The notes under the pieces are model-generated. The model made no database searches. It was not told the origin of the DNA and worked only from the letters and a program-made list of their open reading frames with translations. From assembly GCA_910577155.1 (NCBI GenBank), contig CAJTMS010000008.1, positions 1-8,947 on the forward strand: DNA of 8,947 bases, read 5' to 3'. This document shows, piece by piece, positions 1 through 6,079 of this stretch. Position 1 is the first letter of the stretch; each line of letters opens with the position of its first letter. The translations under genes and the position numbers were made by a program. The DNA is from an uncultured Mailhella sp. (GTDB lineage: Bacteria; Desulfobacterota; Desulfovibrionia; Desulfovibrionales; Desulfovibrionaceae).

Positions 1-117
1 CTTATTGAAATTTCAAAAGAAAACTTCTGTTATTCTGGAAATAATGAAAAAAGTATAAATGAATGGATAAAGAAATATACAGCCATAGAATATACGAAGG
101 TAACTTTAAAAAGTTAA
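1..117 (+). CDS. 3' end of an unidentified protein gene (partial)
   Basis: The first frame is open from the window edge through 38 codons and stops with TAA at 115-117. The visible tail is hydrophilic and lysine/asparagine rich, ending IEYTKVTLKS. No domain is recognisable and the start lies outside the window. Its stop overlaps the stop of the opposing 68-codon ORF inside the palindrome AGTTAACT, so the two genes converge with no spacer and no terminator hairpin between them. The composition is AT-rich like the mobile block beside it. It could also be a chance open frame, because only 117 bases are visible. Confidence 0.4.
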   Translation, partial: LIEISKENFCYSGNNEKSINEWIKKYTAIEYTKVTLKS

Positions 118-320
118 CTTTTAAATTCTCTGACTACAATAGGTGATGAATTGAACTTTTTAAGTAATTTATTAAGCTCTTTTTCAAATTCTTGTTGAGC
201 TGGGCCCTGGCTAATACGAGGTATAACTATAAAATCAGCATCCAAAACATACCACGAACCTTTATCACCTGGTGTTAAAATACAAGGGGTTTCAAATTTT
301 GTTGGGCTAATTGAATACAT
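114..320 (-). CDS. Hypothetical 68-aa protein
   Basis: The function is not recognised. The ATG at 318-320 is preceded by a strong ribosome binding site (AAGGAGAGG, then TTATT before ATG), which supports translation. The protein has a polar N-terminal half with a PGDKGSWYVLDADF stretch and a lysine-rich amphipathic helix-like segment around residues 42-56. No signal peptide, membrane segment or cysteine cluster is visible. The start lies only 15 bases after the stop of the truncated IS1595-type transposase on the same strand, so the two may be co-transcribed. It could be a passenger ORF of that element or a neighbouring gene that the element abuts. The 3' end overlaps the stop of the opposing partial gene. 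Confidence 0.5.
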   Translation of the reverse strand: MYSISPTKFETPCILTPGDKGSWYVLDADFIVIPRISQGPAQQEFEKELNKLLKKFNSSPIVVREFKS

Positions 321-335
321 AATAACCTCTCCTTT

Positions 336-1068
336 TTATACTGGTATTACAGGTCTATCATTAAGCATACTCCAACGTACTTGATTAATAACCTTAATAC
401 ACATCTTTAATAGTTTAATCTTTTTGTACTTTCTTTCTTGAATTATATTGTTCCAAGTAAGATAATTGTTAAGATACTTCGTACTTACACCTCTAAACCG
501 TCTAATGAAAAACTTTAAACGTGAGTGGTAAGAGTTTATATTCTGTATATGATATACGCCTATTTTACTTGCTGTTCCTGATTGTAATTGAATATGCTCC
601 AATCCAATTCTTTTAGCAAAGTTACGATAGGCTTTATCTTTATCAGTACACAAAATAGCCTTTTTAGATAAATGTCCTTTAAACACTTTTTGCAAATCTT
701 TTACTTTTGCACGTCCAATTGTTGTAATTTTACTATAAACTGTTTTCTTATCTCGTGCTATTGCACAACTTACACATACCTGTTGTTTAGATAATCCACG
801 TTTACGCTTATTATCCGTATTTTTGTATGGTAAAGTTTGTACTGACTTATTACCTTTAAACGATAATCTAAAAAATGTATCATCAGCTTCAACTATACCT
901 TTTAATCTGTTTTGATTGGTAACATATGTTGACAAACAGTCTAAGATTTTATGTCTCCAAACAAAAGCAGTATTTCTATTGATTTTACAAATAGTAGCTG
1001 ATTTTCTAACTGAAAATCCTTCAATCATGCAATAAACAAATTTTTTCCAAACTTGGAAATCCTTTTTA
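336..1068 (-). mobile_element. IS1595-family insertion sequence remnant
   Basis: This is the part of the IS1595-type element that remains beside the IS630 insertion: codons for the C-terminal ~244 residues of the transposase. The inner boundary at 1068 is fixed by the IS630 end. The outer boundary is uncertain, because the partner terminal repeat was lost with the 5' half and the outer repeat cannot be recognised by comparison. The element may extend past 336 toward the 68-codon ORF. Confidence 0.6.
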
Positions 1069-1088
1069 GAGCAGTTCCTTGTAACATT
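1069..1088 (+). repeat. IS630 left terminal inverted repeat
   Basis: GAGCAGTTCCTTGTAACATT reads inward from TA at 1067-1068. It matches the reverse complement of 2117-2136 at 17 of 20 positions. Confidence 0.85.
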
Positions 1089-1683
1089 AAGAATAATACC
1101 CACAAGATTTAAACCAGTTTTTTGCATCAAGAGGTGTAATTTTTTCAAGAGCTATTTTTATAGCTTTAATTAATTCTTCATGCGTGCGAGCCTCAAAGTG
1201 TCGCAAGATTGATTTTATTTTACTCCACATTTTCTCAATAGGATTTAAATCAGGGCTATAAGGCGGTAGGTATAAAATATTTGCTCCGCGCTCTTCAATA
1301 GATTTTGTAATACGTGGGCTTTTGTGAGCAGACAAATTATCCATAATTACAACATCACCAGCTGTTAAGGTGGGACAAAGTTGTTGTGATATATATGCTT
1401 CAAAAAGTTCCTTGGTTGTTCCTCCCTCATAAACTATGCATTGTGTTTCTCCATTACTTTTCAAAGAAGAAAGCATGGTTGTGGTTTTCCATCTTCCATC
1501 AGGGGCACTTCCGTAACATCTTTGATTTGTTACTGAACGACCATATAGACGGGTCATATTCGTTTTTGCTGATGACTCATCGAGGCAGACTATTCTGTTT
1601 GTTGGGAGAAAGTCTTGCTTAAAAAGCCAATTTGTTCTGGCTCTAAGAACATCAGGACGATTTTGTTCTGCCGCCTTTAGAGT
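1087..1683 (-). CDS. IS630-family transposase OrfB (DDE catalytic part)
   Basis: This is the catalytic half of the IS630/Tc1-mariner-like transposase. The frame is homologous-looking directly from the A8 tract at 1683-1690 (TLKAAEQNRPDV...). It contains the first catalytic Asp (in CLDESSAK; codon 1579-1581), the second in VVIMDNLSAHKS, and the Glu in PPYSPDLNPIEKMW. The second Asp and the Glu are separated by 34 residues, the D34E spacing of the superfamily. The only internal ATG (1557) has no ribosome binding site and would drop the first Asp, so a functional product needs fusion with OrfA by frameshift or transcript slippage. Joined at the A tract with one A fewer, the protein would be about 309 aa. 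The frame ends at TAA inside the left terminal repeat. Confidence 0.8.
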   Translation of the reverse strand, partial: TLKAAEQNRPDVLRARTNWLFKQDFLPTNRIVCLDESSAKTNMTRLYGRSVTNQRCYGSAPDGRWKTTTMLSSLKSNGETQCIVYEGGTTKELFEAYISQQLCPTLTAGDVVIMDNLSAHKSPRITKSIEERGANILYLPPYSPDLNPIEKMWSKIKSILRHFEARTHEELIKAIKIALEKITPLDAKNWFKSCGYYS

Positions 1684-2017
1684 TTTTTTTATAGGAATAA
1701 CCCATTTTTATAAGCTGCCTGCTTATAGCAGTTTTTTGTACAACATTTCCTAAAAGCTCTACAAGTTCTTTTAGAGTTAAATCATTTTTCTTTTCAATAA
1801 GTTCGCGAAGTTTTTCTTCAAGCTCCGCTGTAAATTTGGGTGGATTTCCTTTTGGGTGCCTGGCTTCATAGCTTCCAGTTTTTTTATAAATAGCTATCCA
1901 TGAATAAATAGTTGGTACAGAAACTCCTGCAACTTCGGCAGCTTTCTGAGGTGTAAGGCTTTTACTCATAACAGCATTGATAGCTAATTCTCTGATTTCT
2001 TTAGATTTACTTTGCAT
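1652..2017 (-). CDS. IS630-family transposase OrfA (DNA-binding part)
   Basis: This is the N-terminal, DNA-binding part of an IS630 transposase. The ATG at 2015-2017 (protein begins MQSKSKEIRE) follows AGGA with a five-base spacer; an in-frame TTG at 2029 is less likely. A helix-turn-helix spans about residues 21-44 (LTPQKAAEVAGVSVPTIYSW), followed by a basic linker around 54-61 (HPKGNPPK) and a second helical DNA-binding region around 78-107. The frame runs through a tract of eight A (1683-1690), then reads a short out-of-frame tail and stops at TGA 1652-1654, giving 121 aa. The rest of the transposase continues in the +1 frame, so this is either the first product of a frameshifting element or half of a broken gene. 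Confidence 0.8.
   Translation of the reverse strand: MQSKSKEIRELAINAVMSKSLTPQKAAEVAGVSVPTIYSWIAIYKKTGSYEARHPKGNPPKFTAELEEKLRELIEKKNDLTLKELVELLGNVVQKTAISRQLIKMGYSYKKNSKGGRTKSS
1683..1690 (-). other. A8 slippery run at IS630 frame junction
   Basis: Eight consecutive A on the coding strand (codons TAT AAA AAA AAC) sit exactly where the two transposase frames meet. Reading seven A, or a +1 shift, joins the frames without a stop. Homopolymer runs of this kind support transcript slippage or programmed frameshifting in insertion sequences. A simple one-base insertion mutation is the alternative. Confidence 0.65.
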
Positions 2018-2116
2018 AATTATCCTCAAAAAAGTATAATTAAACGTATCATAAAAGAAATAGAATTAAAAGAAAAAAAGAGAGAAAAGAAAATATTATT
2101 TGTAATATTTTATATG

Positions 2117-2136
2117 AATGTTAAAGGGAAATGCTC
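2117..2136 (-). repeat. IS630 right terminal inverted repeat
   Basis: On the minus strand it reads GAGCATTTCCCTTTAACATT inward from the flanking TA at 2137-2138. It is the partner of 1069-1088, with three mismatches. It lies about 100 bases upstream of the first transposase ORF, leaving room for the element's own promoter. Confidence 0.85.
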
Positions 2137-2157
2137 TAGACAGAACAAGCTGTATGC

Positions 2158-2190
2158 AAAAAAAGAAGCACCTGAGGGGACAAGTGCTTC
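2158..2190 (-). terminator. Rho-independent terminator, leftward
   Basis: GAAGCAC (2165-2171) pairs with GTGCTTC (2184-2190), with two further inner base pairs beyond a mismatch and a six-base AGGGGA loop. On the minus strand the stem is followed at once by seven T (complement of A at 2158-2164). No leftward protein gene ends just upstream, so what it terminates is unclear. Confidence 0.7.
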
Positions 2191-2196
2191 ATGGGG

Positions 2197-2226
2197 GAGA
2201 GACAGGGGAGGAAGTCCCCTGCTCTC
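2197..2226. repeat. Strong inverted repeat (GAGAG/AGGGGA hairpin)
   Basis: GAGAG (2197-2201) and AGGGGA (2204-2209) pair with TCCCCT (2215-2220) and CTCTC (2222-2226) around a five-base GGAAG loop, with a small internal asymmetry. No T-run follows on either strand, so it is not a terminator by itself. On the minus strand it lies just upstream of the terminator at 2158-2190. Confidence 0.7.
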
Positions 2227-2295
2227 ATAGGTTTATCAGGGGTATAAGGGGAAATCATTTGGAGGTTTTGTCAATATGCCATAGTTTCTGCTGTC

Positions 2296-2340
2296 TTATG
2301 CCAAATAAACAGTGTGAGGAAAATACTCTGTTTTGCATAA
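2296..2340. repeat. 45-base two-part hairpin
   Basis: TTATGC (2296-2301) pairs with GCATAA (2335-2340), and AAACAG (2307-2312) pairs with CTGTTT (2328-2333). An inner GT/AC lies past a T-T mismatch, around a nine-base loop. The two stems are joined by an asymmetric internal loop. It lies in the gap before the Memo-family gene and has no T-run. Confidence 0.55.
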
Positions 2341-2422
2341 CCATATCCATAAAAAAGCAAGGACTGTGCCAAAAATTTATTTTTTTATAACCTCTTGAAT
2401 AAAAAGAAAAATATATCTTGTG

Positions 2423-2453
2423 TTGACTTGTGTTTTCCGGTAATCTGTACAAT
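2423..2453 (+). promoter_or_regulatory. Possible sigma70 promoter for the Memo-family gene
   Basis: TTGACT at 2423-2428 and TACAAT at 2448-2453 are separated by 19 bases, longer than the ideal 17. They lie about 65 bases upstream of the start codon in an AT-rich stretch. Confidence 0.4.
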
Positions 2454-2517
2454 AATTGATAAGCATAAAATGGGTATCTGTTCAATTTTTATACAGGTGA
2501 ACAATAAGGAGAATGGT

Positions 2518-3327
2518 ATGCTGCGGGAAATGCAGGTGGCAGGTTTATTTTATGAGGCGGATAAGGAACAGCTGAAAAAAAATATGCAGGAATATTTTGG
2601 GAATGATCTGCCCAAGGAACCGGGAGAAAAACAGGCAGTACGTATTTGCATGCTTCCCCATGCCGGGCATATCTATTCAGGCAGGGTGACAGCAGAAACC
2701 CTTGCAAAAATAATGCTGCCCCATAAATTGATTATTCTTTGCCCTAATCACACAGGGCTTGGCAGACACGGGGCAATTTGGGATACAGGGGCATTTAAAA
2801 CTCCCCTCGGCGATGTGCCCATTGCCGAGGATATTGCTGAAAAACTGCTCAAGAATCCTTGTTTTTGTAAAGACTATCTTGCCCATCAGCGGGAACATTC
2901 CATTGAAGTCATTTTGCCTTTTTTACAATACACTATGGGGGAAGCTCTTGAAATTGTGCCCATTTCCCTCGCCGGTTTGAAGCTTCTTCCGGAAATGGCA
3001 CAGGCAGTCATACAATGCATGCAAGAACATACTGATTTGGGGCTGCTTGTCAGCTCTGACATGAACCATTTTGCCTCGGAAAAAGAAAATAAACGCAAAG
3101 ATTTTCTCGCACTGGACGCCATAAAAAATATGGATGAAAATAAATTACTCCAAGTGGTTATGGGTAATGATATCAGTATGTGCGGCGTGCTTGGAGCCTA
3201 TATTGCGCTTGTTGCTGCCAAGGCTTTGGGCTTGCAGCACTGCGAGCTTGCAGGTTATGATACCTCGGCAAGCACTTCAGGGGATACAAACCGTGTTGTA
3301 GGATATGCCGGTTTATATTTCAGCTGA
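2518..3327 (+). CDS. Memo family protein (AmmeMemoRadiSam system protein B)
   Basis: The 269-aa product belongs to the Memo/LigB-like fold family (AmmeMemoRadiSam system protein B). The family's expected metal-site residues are visible: H48 in LPHAGHIYSG, H78 in CPNHTG, H184 in SSDMNHF and C222 in MCGV. The REHSIEVILPFLQ block (125-137) and the C-terminal GYDTSASTSGD segment are also typical. The length fits a full-length family member with no signal peptide. The ATG at 2518 is chosen because AAGGAG lies six bases upstream and the family motif VAGLFYEAD begins right after it; an upstream in-frame ATG at 2395 would add 41 unlike residues. In many genomes Memo sits beside AMMECR1 and a radical SAM gene, but neither is present here. 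Family members bind a metal and their bacterial role is not well defined. An aminotransferase gene follows 75 bases downstream. Confidence 0.9.
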   Translation: MLREMQVAGLFYEADKEQLKKNMQEYFGNDLPKEPGEKQAVRICMLPHAGHIYSGRVTAETLAKIMLPHKLIILCPNHTGLGRHGAIWDTGAFKTPLGDVPIAEDIAEKLLKNPCFCKDYLAHQREHSIEVILPFLQYTMGEALEIVPISLAGLKLLPEMAQAVIQCMQEHTDLGLLVSSDMNHFASEKENKRKDFLALDAIKNMDENKLLQVVMGNDISMCGVLGAYIALVAAKALGLQHCELAGYDTSASTSGDTNRVVGYAGLYFS

Positions 3328-3345
3328 TTGAGTGTAATAACGTAT

Positions 3346-3351
3346 TATAAT
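3346..3351 (+). promoter_or_regulatory. Possible -10 box before the aminotransferase gene
   Basis: A perfect TATAAT lies about 50 bases upstream of the aminotransferase start. No good -35 hexamer sits at 16-18 bases, so the gene may instead be read from the upstream Memo promoter. Confidence 0.25.
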
Positions 3352-3402
3352 TCTAAAAAATAAAAAATCCTCAATATTCAAGGTGGGAAACAGGAGTTAA
3401 CC

Positions 3403-4593
3403 ATGTTGGCAGAACGAATGAAACGGCTGGGGACAGAAAATGCTTTTCAGGTGGCACTGCGTGCCATGAAGCACCAAGAAGAGGGGAATACCGTCTATCC
3501 TTTTCACCTTGGAGATTTGAATTTTAAAACGCCTGAACCCATAACGGAAGCTATGCTTAAGGCTGTGCACGACGGAAAAACCGGCTACTGCCCCGCTGCC
3601 GGCATTTTGCCTTTGCGCATTGCCCTTGCAGAAGAAATTAACCGTACCCGCAAAACAAGCTATACGCCGGAAAATGTGCTGGTGCAGACAGGGGGCAAGC
3701 CTGTTATTGCCAAGTTTTTACTTGGTTTTATGTCCGAAGGGGACGAGGTTTTGTTCCCAAACCCCGGTTTTCCTATTTATGAATCCTTTATTGAATTTTT
3801 AGGGGGCATTGCAAAGCCCTATGGCTTTTTGGAAACTGAACGGGGCTACAGCATAGATATTGACGCCCTTGAAAAGTCCGTTACTCCGCGGACAAAATGC
3901 ATTATTATCAACGATTTCCAAAATCCCACAGGTTCGGAAGCAAGCAGGGAAGAGCGGGAGCGGCTTGCAGAAATTATTTTGAAATATAAGCTCATGGCGC
4001 TTGTCGATGAGGCGTATTTTGATATCCGCTATGAGGGTAAGTCCGTGTCCATGCTGGAAATAGGGGACATCCGCGATAATTGTGTCCTGCTCTATACCTT
4101 CTCCAAAAAGTTTGCCATGACAGGCTGGCGGGTGGGGGCAATGTTCGCTCCGACAAAGTATATCCCGCAATTATCAAAACTCAATGTGAATATTGAATCC
4201 TGTACTCCTCATTTTACACAGTACGGCGCATTGGAAGCGCTCAAACTGCCTGAAAGCGAAAACAAAAAAATTATTGATGAATTGCGTCTGCGCCGCGATG
4301 TTGCTGTAAAGCTGCTCAATGAAGTGGACGGCGTGCACTGCCCAAGCCCAAACTGTGCCTTTTACCTTTACCCCAATGTAACAAAACTCATGCACAAAAA
4401 AGGTTTTGGTGATGATTATAAGACTTTTGCGGAAGACGTCCTTGTTAAAACAGGCGTATCTTTCTGTACGCGGGAACATTTTGGCAAAAAAGCTCCCTAT
4501 GAGACAGAAAACTTTATCCGCCTTGCCTTTTCCGGAGTCAATTGCAGCCAAATCGAAAAAGCCTGTGAGGCTCTCAAAGCCTATGCAAAATAA
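3403..4593 (+). CDS. PLP-dependent class I/II aminotransferase
   Basis: The 396-aa protein is a fold-type I aminotransferase of the aspartate aminotransferase-like group. Visible active-site elements are GYCPAAGILPLR (61-72), N174 in QNPTG, D202 and Y205 in VDEAYFD, the PLP-binding lysine K235 in TFSKKFAMTGWRVG, and R373 in FIRLAFSG, which should bind the substrate carboxylate. The length is normal and the protein is cytosolic. The start has AGGAG with a six-base spacer. The amino donor and acceptor cannot be told from the motifs. The closest-looking classes are aspartate/aromatic aminotransferases and related aminotransferases of unknown substrate. It follows the Memo-family gene on the same strand and ends before a convergent terminator. 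Confidence 0.9.
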   Translation: MLAERMKRLGTENAFQVALRAMKHQEEGNTVYPFHLGDLNFKTPEPITEAMLKAVHDGKTGYCPAAGILPLRIALAEEINRTRKTSYTPENVLVQTGGKPVIAKFLLGFMSEGDEVLFPNPGFPIYESFIEFLGGIAKPYGFLETERGYSIDIDALEKSVTPRTKCIIINDFQNPTGSEASREERERLAEIILKYKLMALVDEAYFDIRYEGKSVSMLEIGDIRDNCVLLYTFSKKFAMTGWRVGAMFAPTKYIPQLSKLNVNIESCTPHFTQYGALEALKLPESENKKIIDELRLRRDVAVKLLNEVDGVHCPSPNCAFYLYPNVTKLMHKKGFGDDYKTFAEDVLVKTGVSFCTREHFGKKAPYETENFIRLAFSGVNCSQIEKACEALKAYAK

Positions 4594-4784
4594 TTTTCAG
4601 CATTTCCCGATGACATTCGGAATATTTTATTTAAAGCTTAAATGCTGTTGTAAACGGATATTTTAATTTTTTAGATTAACGAATACTCTCCTCATGTCAT
4701 TATTGAGAGAGGTTTTACCCTTAGATTATTTTCGGAAATGCTCCGGGAAAGGAGGAGGCTTCGGGGTATCCCTGTCCGTATCCT

Positions 4785-4816
4785 CGCAGAAATGAAAAAG
4801 ACGCAGAAATGAAAAA
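4785..4816 (+). repeat. Short tandem direct repeat (15 bp x 2)
   Basis: CGCAGAAATGAAAAA occurs at 4785-4799 and again at 4802-4816, a 17-base period. The second copy runs into the A-tract of the bidirectional terminator. It may be a small duplication of the terminator's 5' flank. Confidence 0.6.
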
Positions 4817-4842
4817 AGCCCTGCAAAAGCAAGGGCTTTTTT
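4812..4842. terminator. Bidirectional rho-independent terminator
   Basis: GCCCT (4818-4822) pairs with AGGGC (4832-4836), and an inner GC/GC closes an AAAA loop with one bulged A. Six A precede the stem and six T follow it, so both transcripts meet a T-run. It lies between the convergent aminotransferase and dnaJ genes, closer to dnaJ. Confidence 0.85.
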
Positions 4843-4871
4843 ATGGCTGCTGCCAAAATATGTGAGCTTAT

Positions 4872-5978
4872 TTAACCAATAATATCTTTGATTTTCTTTT
4901 TAATTTTACTGGAAAGCTTTTGATCCTGCTTTTCAAAAAGGCTGTCCAGTGCTTGCAGAAGTTCGGTTTGCTCGGCATTGAGCTTTGTCGGTGTTTCCAC
5001 AATCACTTCAATTAAGAGGTCACCTGTGCGTTTTTCTCCGGGATAGGGCAGACCTTTGCCTTTGATTTGATAAATGGCTCCGCTTTGTGTACCTTTGGGG
5101 ACTTCAAATTCAATTTCTTCGTCCAGTGTGGGGACTTTTATTTTTGCGCCAAGACTTGCTTTTGTAAACGGAATTTTGGTGCTGTAAATGAGATTTTGCC
5201 CGTCACGGTCGAAAACCTGATCCGCTTCAATGTGGATAACAACATATAAATCCCCGTTTGGTCCGCCGTTTCTGCCGGCTTCACCTTCACCGCGCAGGCG
5301 CAGCCTTGCACCGTCATAAACTCCCGCAGGGATATGCACAGTCAGCTCGCGTTTTTCCTGAATATGCCCGTCCCCTTTGCAGCGCGGACAAGGTTTTGTA
5401 ATAATTGTTCCTGTTCCCTGACATTTGGGGCAGGTGCTTGCAAAGCGGAATGGTCCCTGCTGGACAAAAACTTGTCCCATGCCTTTACACTGGGGACAGG
5501 TTTCTTTTTTACTGCCCTCGGCAGCACCGCTTCCCTTACAATCCGGGCAGGCTGCAGTACGGGGTATGGTCAGTCGGACGTCGTCGCCCTTGGCAGCCTG
5601 ACGAAAGCTTATTTTAAGATTATAGCGTAAATCATCGCCTACGGTAGGTCTGTTGGCTGAGCGTGAGCTTCCCCCGCCAAAGCCAAAAAGGTTTTCAAAA
5701 ATATCCCCGAACTGTGCGAAAATATCTTCATTGCTGAACCCGCCAAAGTTATTGCCAAAATCGCTGTGCCCAAACCTGTCGTAATGGGCTCTTTTTTCTT
5801 CATCGCGCAAGACGTCATAGGCTTCGGCAGCTTCCTTAAAGCGTTCTTCTGCTTCTTTATTATCGGGGTTTCTGTCGGGATGATTTTCCAGCGCAATTTT
5901 ACGGTAGGCTTTTTTGATTTCTTCGGCACTTGCTGAACGCTCAACGCCAAGAACTTCGTAATAATCTCTTTTGCTCAT
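4872..5978 (-). CDS. dnaJ: Chaperone protein DnaJ
   Basis: This is a full-length (368 aa) type I Hsp40 co-chaperone that stimulates DnaK ATPase activity and delivers unfolded substrates in the cytosol. The J-domain occupies about residues 4-70 with the HPD motif at 33-35. A Gly/Phe-rich region follows (about 74-103). The zinc domain has four CxxCxGxG repeats beginning at C144, C161, C183 and C197, then the C-terminal substrate-binding domains ([35 protein letters not shown]). The start [11 protein letters not shown] is the usual one, and an in-frame TAA lies just upstream. Unusually, no Shine-Dalgarno sequence is visible before the ATG. It lies 119 bases downstream of rpoZ on the same strand, probably in the same transcript. 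No CIRCE element is visible. Confidence 0.97.
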   Translation of the reverse strand: MSKRDYYEVLGVERSASAEEIKKAYRKIALENHPDRNPDNKEAEERFKEAAEAYDVLRDEEKRAHYDRFGHSDFGNNFGGFSNEDIFAQFGDIFENLFGFGGGSSRSANRPTVGDDLRYNLKISFRQAAKGDDVRLTIPRTAACPDCKGSGAAEGSKKETCPQCKGMGQVFVQQGPFRFASTCPKCQGTGTIITKPCPRCKGDGHIQEKRELTVHIPAGVYDGARLRLRGEGEAGRNGGPNGDLYVVIHIEADQVFDRDGQNLIYSTKIPFTKASLGAKIKVPTLDEEIEFEVPKGTQSGAIYQIKGKGLPYPGEKRTGDLLIEVIVETPTKLNAEQTELLQALDSLFEKQDQKLSSKIKKKIKDIIG

Positions 5979-6010
5979 GATACTAATGGGTTAATGGCTA
6001 AACAAAACAA

Positions 6011-6038
6011 TGCCGACTTTGTTTGCACGCAGTCGACA
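6011..6038 (-). repeat. Inverted repeat 1 in the rpoZ-dnaJ gap
   Basis: On the minus strand TGTCGACT (6038-6031) can pair with AGTCGGCA (6018-6011) across a 12-base loop, using one G-U pair. It lies 32 bases upstream of the dnaJ start codon. Confidence 0.5.
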
Positions 6039-6044
6039 TCCTCT

Positions 6045-6059
6045 ATTGCAAAACGCAAT
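6045..6059. repeat. Inverted repeat 2 in the rpoZ-dnaJ gap
   Basis: ATTGC and GCAAT form a perfect five-base stem around AAAAC. No T-run follows, so it is not a terminator. Confidence 0.45.
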
Positions 6060-6064
6060 CATGC

Positions 6065-6079
6065 ATTGGACTATCCAAT
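6065..6079. repeat. Inverted repeat 3 in the rpoZ-dnaJ gap
   Basis: ATTGGA and TCCAAT form a perfect six-base stem around CTA. It lies 18 bases after the rpoZ stop codon and has no T-run. It could be an operator-type palindrome or an RNA processing or stability hairpin. Confidence 0.5.

Larger units (their letters stand above)
336..1148 (-). pseudogene. IS1595-family transposase, 5'-truncated by IS630 element
   Basis: From residue 27 on, the 270-codon frame is an IS1595-family (ISXO2-like DDE domain) transposase. The region RKSATICKINRNTAFVWRHK (48-67) is the helix-turn-helix-like part that normally follows the zinc ribbon. Visible catalytic residues are D89 (in VEADDTFF), D169 (in CTDKDKAY) and N205 with K212 (in QNINSYHSRLK), the DDN..K set of part of this family. 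The C-terminal RRFRGVSTKYLNNYL block is also typical. The N-terminal zinc-ribbon part, with its CxxC pairs, is missing. Residues 1-26 are read from the 3' end of the IS630 element in another frame, so the start at 1148 is an accident of insertion. The catalytic core is intact but the protein probably cannot transpose its element alone. Confidence 0.85.
1069..2136 (-). mobile_element. IS630-family insertion sequence, complete with TIRs
   Basis: The element is about 1068 bp and encodes an IS630/Tc1-mariner type transposase leftward. Its ends are set by imperfect terminal inverted repeats (17 of 20 bases) that begin GAGCA and end AACATT going inward. Both ends abut TA (1067-1068 and 2137-2138), the known target dinucleotide of this family. 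It sits inside the IS1595 transposase gene on its left side. On the right side it abuts a G-rich structured intergenic region that is not IS1595 sequence. The stop codon of the second ORF lies within the left repeat. Confidence 0.85.
2139..2517. other. Gene-free structured intergenic region
   Basis: No open frame here looks like a real protein; the frames present are short, lack ribosome binding sites or run across the IS boundary. The left part is G-rich, with five GGGG-containing runs between 2175 and 2251, and carries three inverted repeats including a leftward terminator. The right part is AT-rich and holds the probable promoter and ribosome binding site of the Memo-family gene. Confidence 0.6.

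Noticed and set aside
1386..1622. Rightward 78-codon frame.
   Set aside because: It is antisense to the IS630 transposase catalytic domain and has no supporting signals.
2165..2240. Resemblance to the 5' part of RNase P RNA (GAAGC...GCTTC, GGGGAGGAAGTCC, CATAGG), plus ACAGAAC at 2141-2147.
   Set aside because: The conserved GAGGAAAGTCC core lacks one A and is locked in a local hairpin (AGGGGA with TCCCCT). The later conserved regions are absent from the next 300 bases, and the ACAGAAC sits on the wrong side.
2175..2251. G-quadruplex from the repeated GGGG runs.
   Set aside because: Most loops between G-runs are longer than seven bases and some runs are paired with C-runs in a hairpin.
2012..2390. 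Rightward open frames of 72 and 90 codons.
   Set aside because: They cross the IS630 right end into the structured gap, have no ribosome binding sites and show no protein-like composition.
2255..2485. Leftward 76-codon frame upstream of the orphan terminator.
   Set aside because: It has no recognisable motif, an aromatic-rich random-looking composition, no good ribosome binding site, and it overlaps the Memo promoter region.
2395..2517. A longer start for the Memo-family gene at ATG 2395.
   Set aside because: The extra 41 residues do not resemble the family, the probable promoter lies inside them, and the ATG at 2518 has a strong ribosome binding site.
5334..5630. Open frames antisense to or in other frames of dnaJ.
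   Set aside because: dnaJ is certain in this region; these frames are shadows.
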